Shown here: positions 63,667 through 64,000 of the stretch, in pieces
Layout of the letters: each line of letters begins with the position of its first letter
Position numbering within the stretch: position 1 is the stretch's first letter
NCBI GenBank assembly: GCA_003344405.1
Contig: NOWV01000112.1
Coordinates: 183,306-247,305 of the forward strand
DNA length: 64,000 nucleotides
Direction of reading: 5' to 3'
DNA from: Trichoplax sp. H2
Taxonomy: Eukaryota > Placozoa > Uniplacotomia > Trichoplacea
Translations under genes and position numbers: made by a program
Notes under the pieces: generated by a model
What the model was told of the DNA's origin: nothing
Databases searched by the model: none
What the model saw: only the letters and a program-made list of their open reading frames with translations

Positions 63667-64000
63667 CTAAAAAGTTCTTCTATATTAAAACACAGTTGAT
63701 AGTATTAGTAAATTAGATCCATTTGATTCTCCCAGCTTATAATTAGGTCTAAATAGTATCATTGATAGTCATTATCTTCAACAATTTCACCTCATCACAA
63801 CCGTACATCAAACTGGTATGCTAGTTTATAAAGCAAACTGTTACTAATACTACCTGTTAACAAACGCTAATGTCAGTATGAAAATAAATTTACATACAAT
63901 GAGCCATTATAATAAATCATTGGAAGTGTACATTAAAAGCTATTGCATACTGTATCATAAAATATTTATTTCTTGATAATGACAAAGTTTTACATTTCTC
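63667..64000. other. Window end, no exon recognised
   Basis: Probably intron upstream of the DEATH exon on the minus strand. Nothing further is supported. Confidence 0.35.

Noticed and set aside
1-64000. tRNA genes, rRNA genes and CRISPR arrays
   Set aside because: No B-box-like GGTTCGAATC with matching acceptor stem, no rRNA-like conserved stretch, and no spaced identical repeats were seen. A tRNAscan run would be decisive.

Overview
The window is AT-rich nuclear DNA from an animal. The genes are either intronless rhodopsin-class receptors or multi-exon genes with short introns bounded by GT and AG. Animal-typical families are present: class A GPCRs, CARD and DEATH folds, an SLC3 amino-acid-transporter heavy chain, PREPL, an arrestin-domain protein and BRF1. 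Compact introns plus a local array of single-exon GPCRs suggest an early-branching metazoan, most likely a placozoan of the Trichoplax type. That assignment is inferred from style, not from a marker gene.

Layout. From 1 to about 24 kb lies a GPCR birth-and-death cluster. It holds two intact receptors (2062-3048 + and 16874-17833 -), two truncated N-terminal fragments (8670-8927 + and 21179-21394 -), two multiply broken pseudogenes (about 10547-11402 + and 13905-14500 -), and several kilobases of non-coding DNA that duplicated along with them. From 24 to 30 kb I recognise no gene. BRF1, the TFIIIB subunit of RNA polymerase III, occupies 30298-34763 (+) in 17 exons whose splice phases all join. 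A gene-poor stretch at 34.8-41.4 kb is rich in short palindromes and TACTGTA-type words. An intronless SLC3 heavy-chain gene follows at 41477-43258 (+). On the minus strand come a ten-exon PREPL gene (46560-50645) and a six-exon alpha-arrestin gene (52723-54422). From 54.5 to 60.8 kb I recognise nothing. The last 3 kb (minus) carries a CARD exon broken by an in-frame TGA and a DEATH-domain exon broken by a frameshift in a run of seven T.

The genes do not form an operon or an obvious joint pathway. BRF1, PREPL, the SLC3 heavy chain and the arrestin are ordinary cellular genes. The evolutionarily active parts are the receptor cluster and the death-fold pair. I found no tRNA, rRNA, CRISPR array or intact transposon by eye. 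No wholly new system is evident. The points most worth a second look are the mosaic divergence of the receptor duplicons, a promoter-like module present four times (twice without its gene), and the neighbouring broken death-fold exons.
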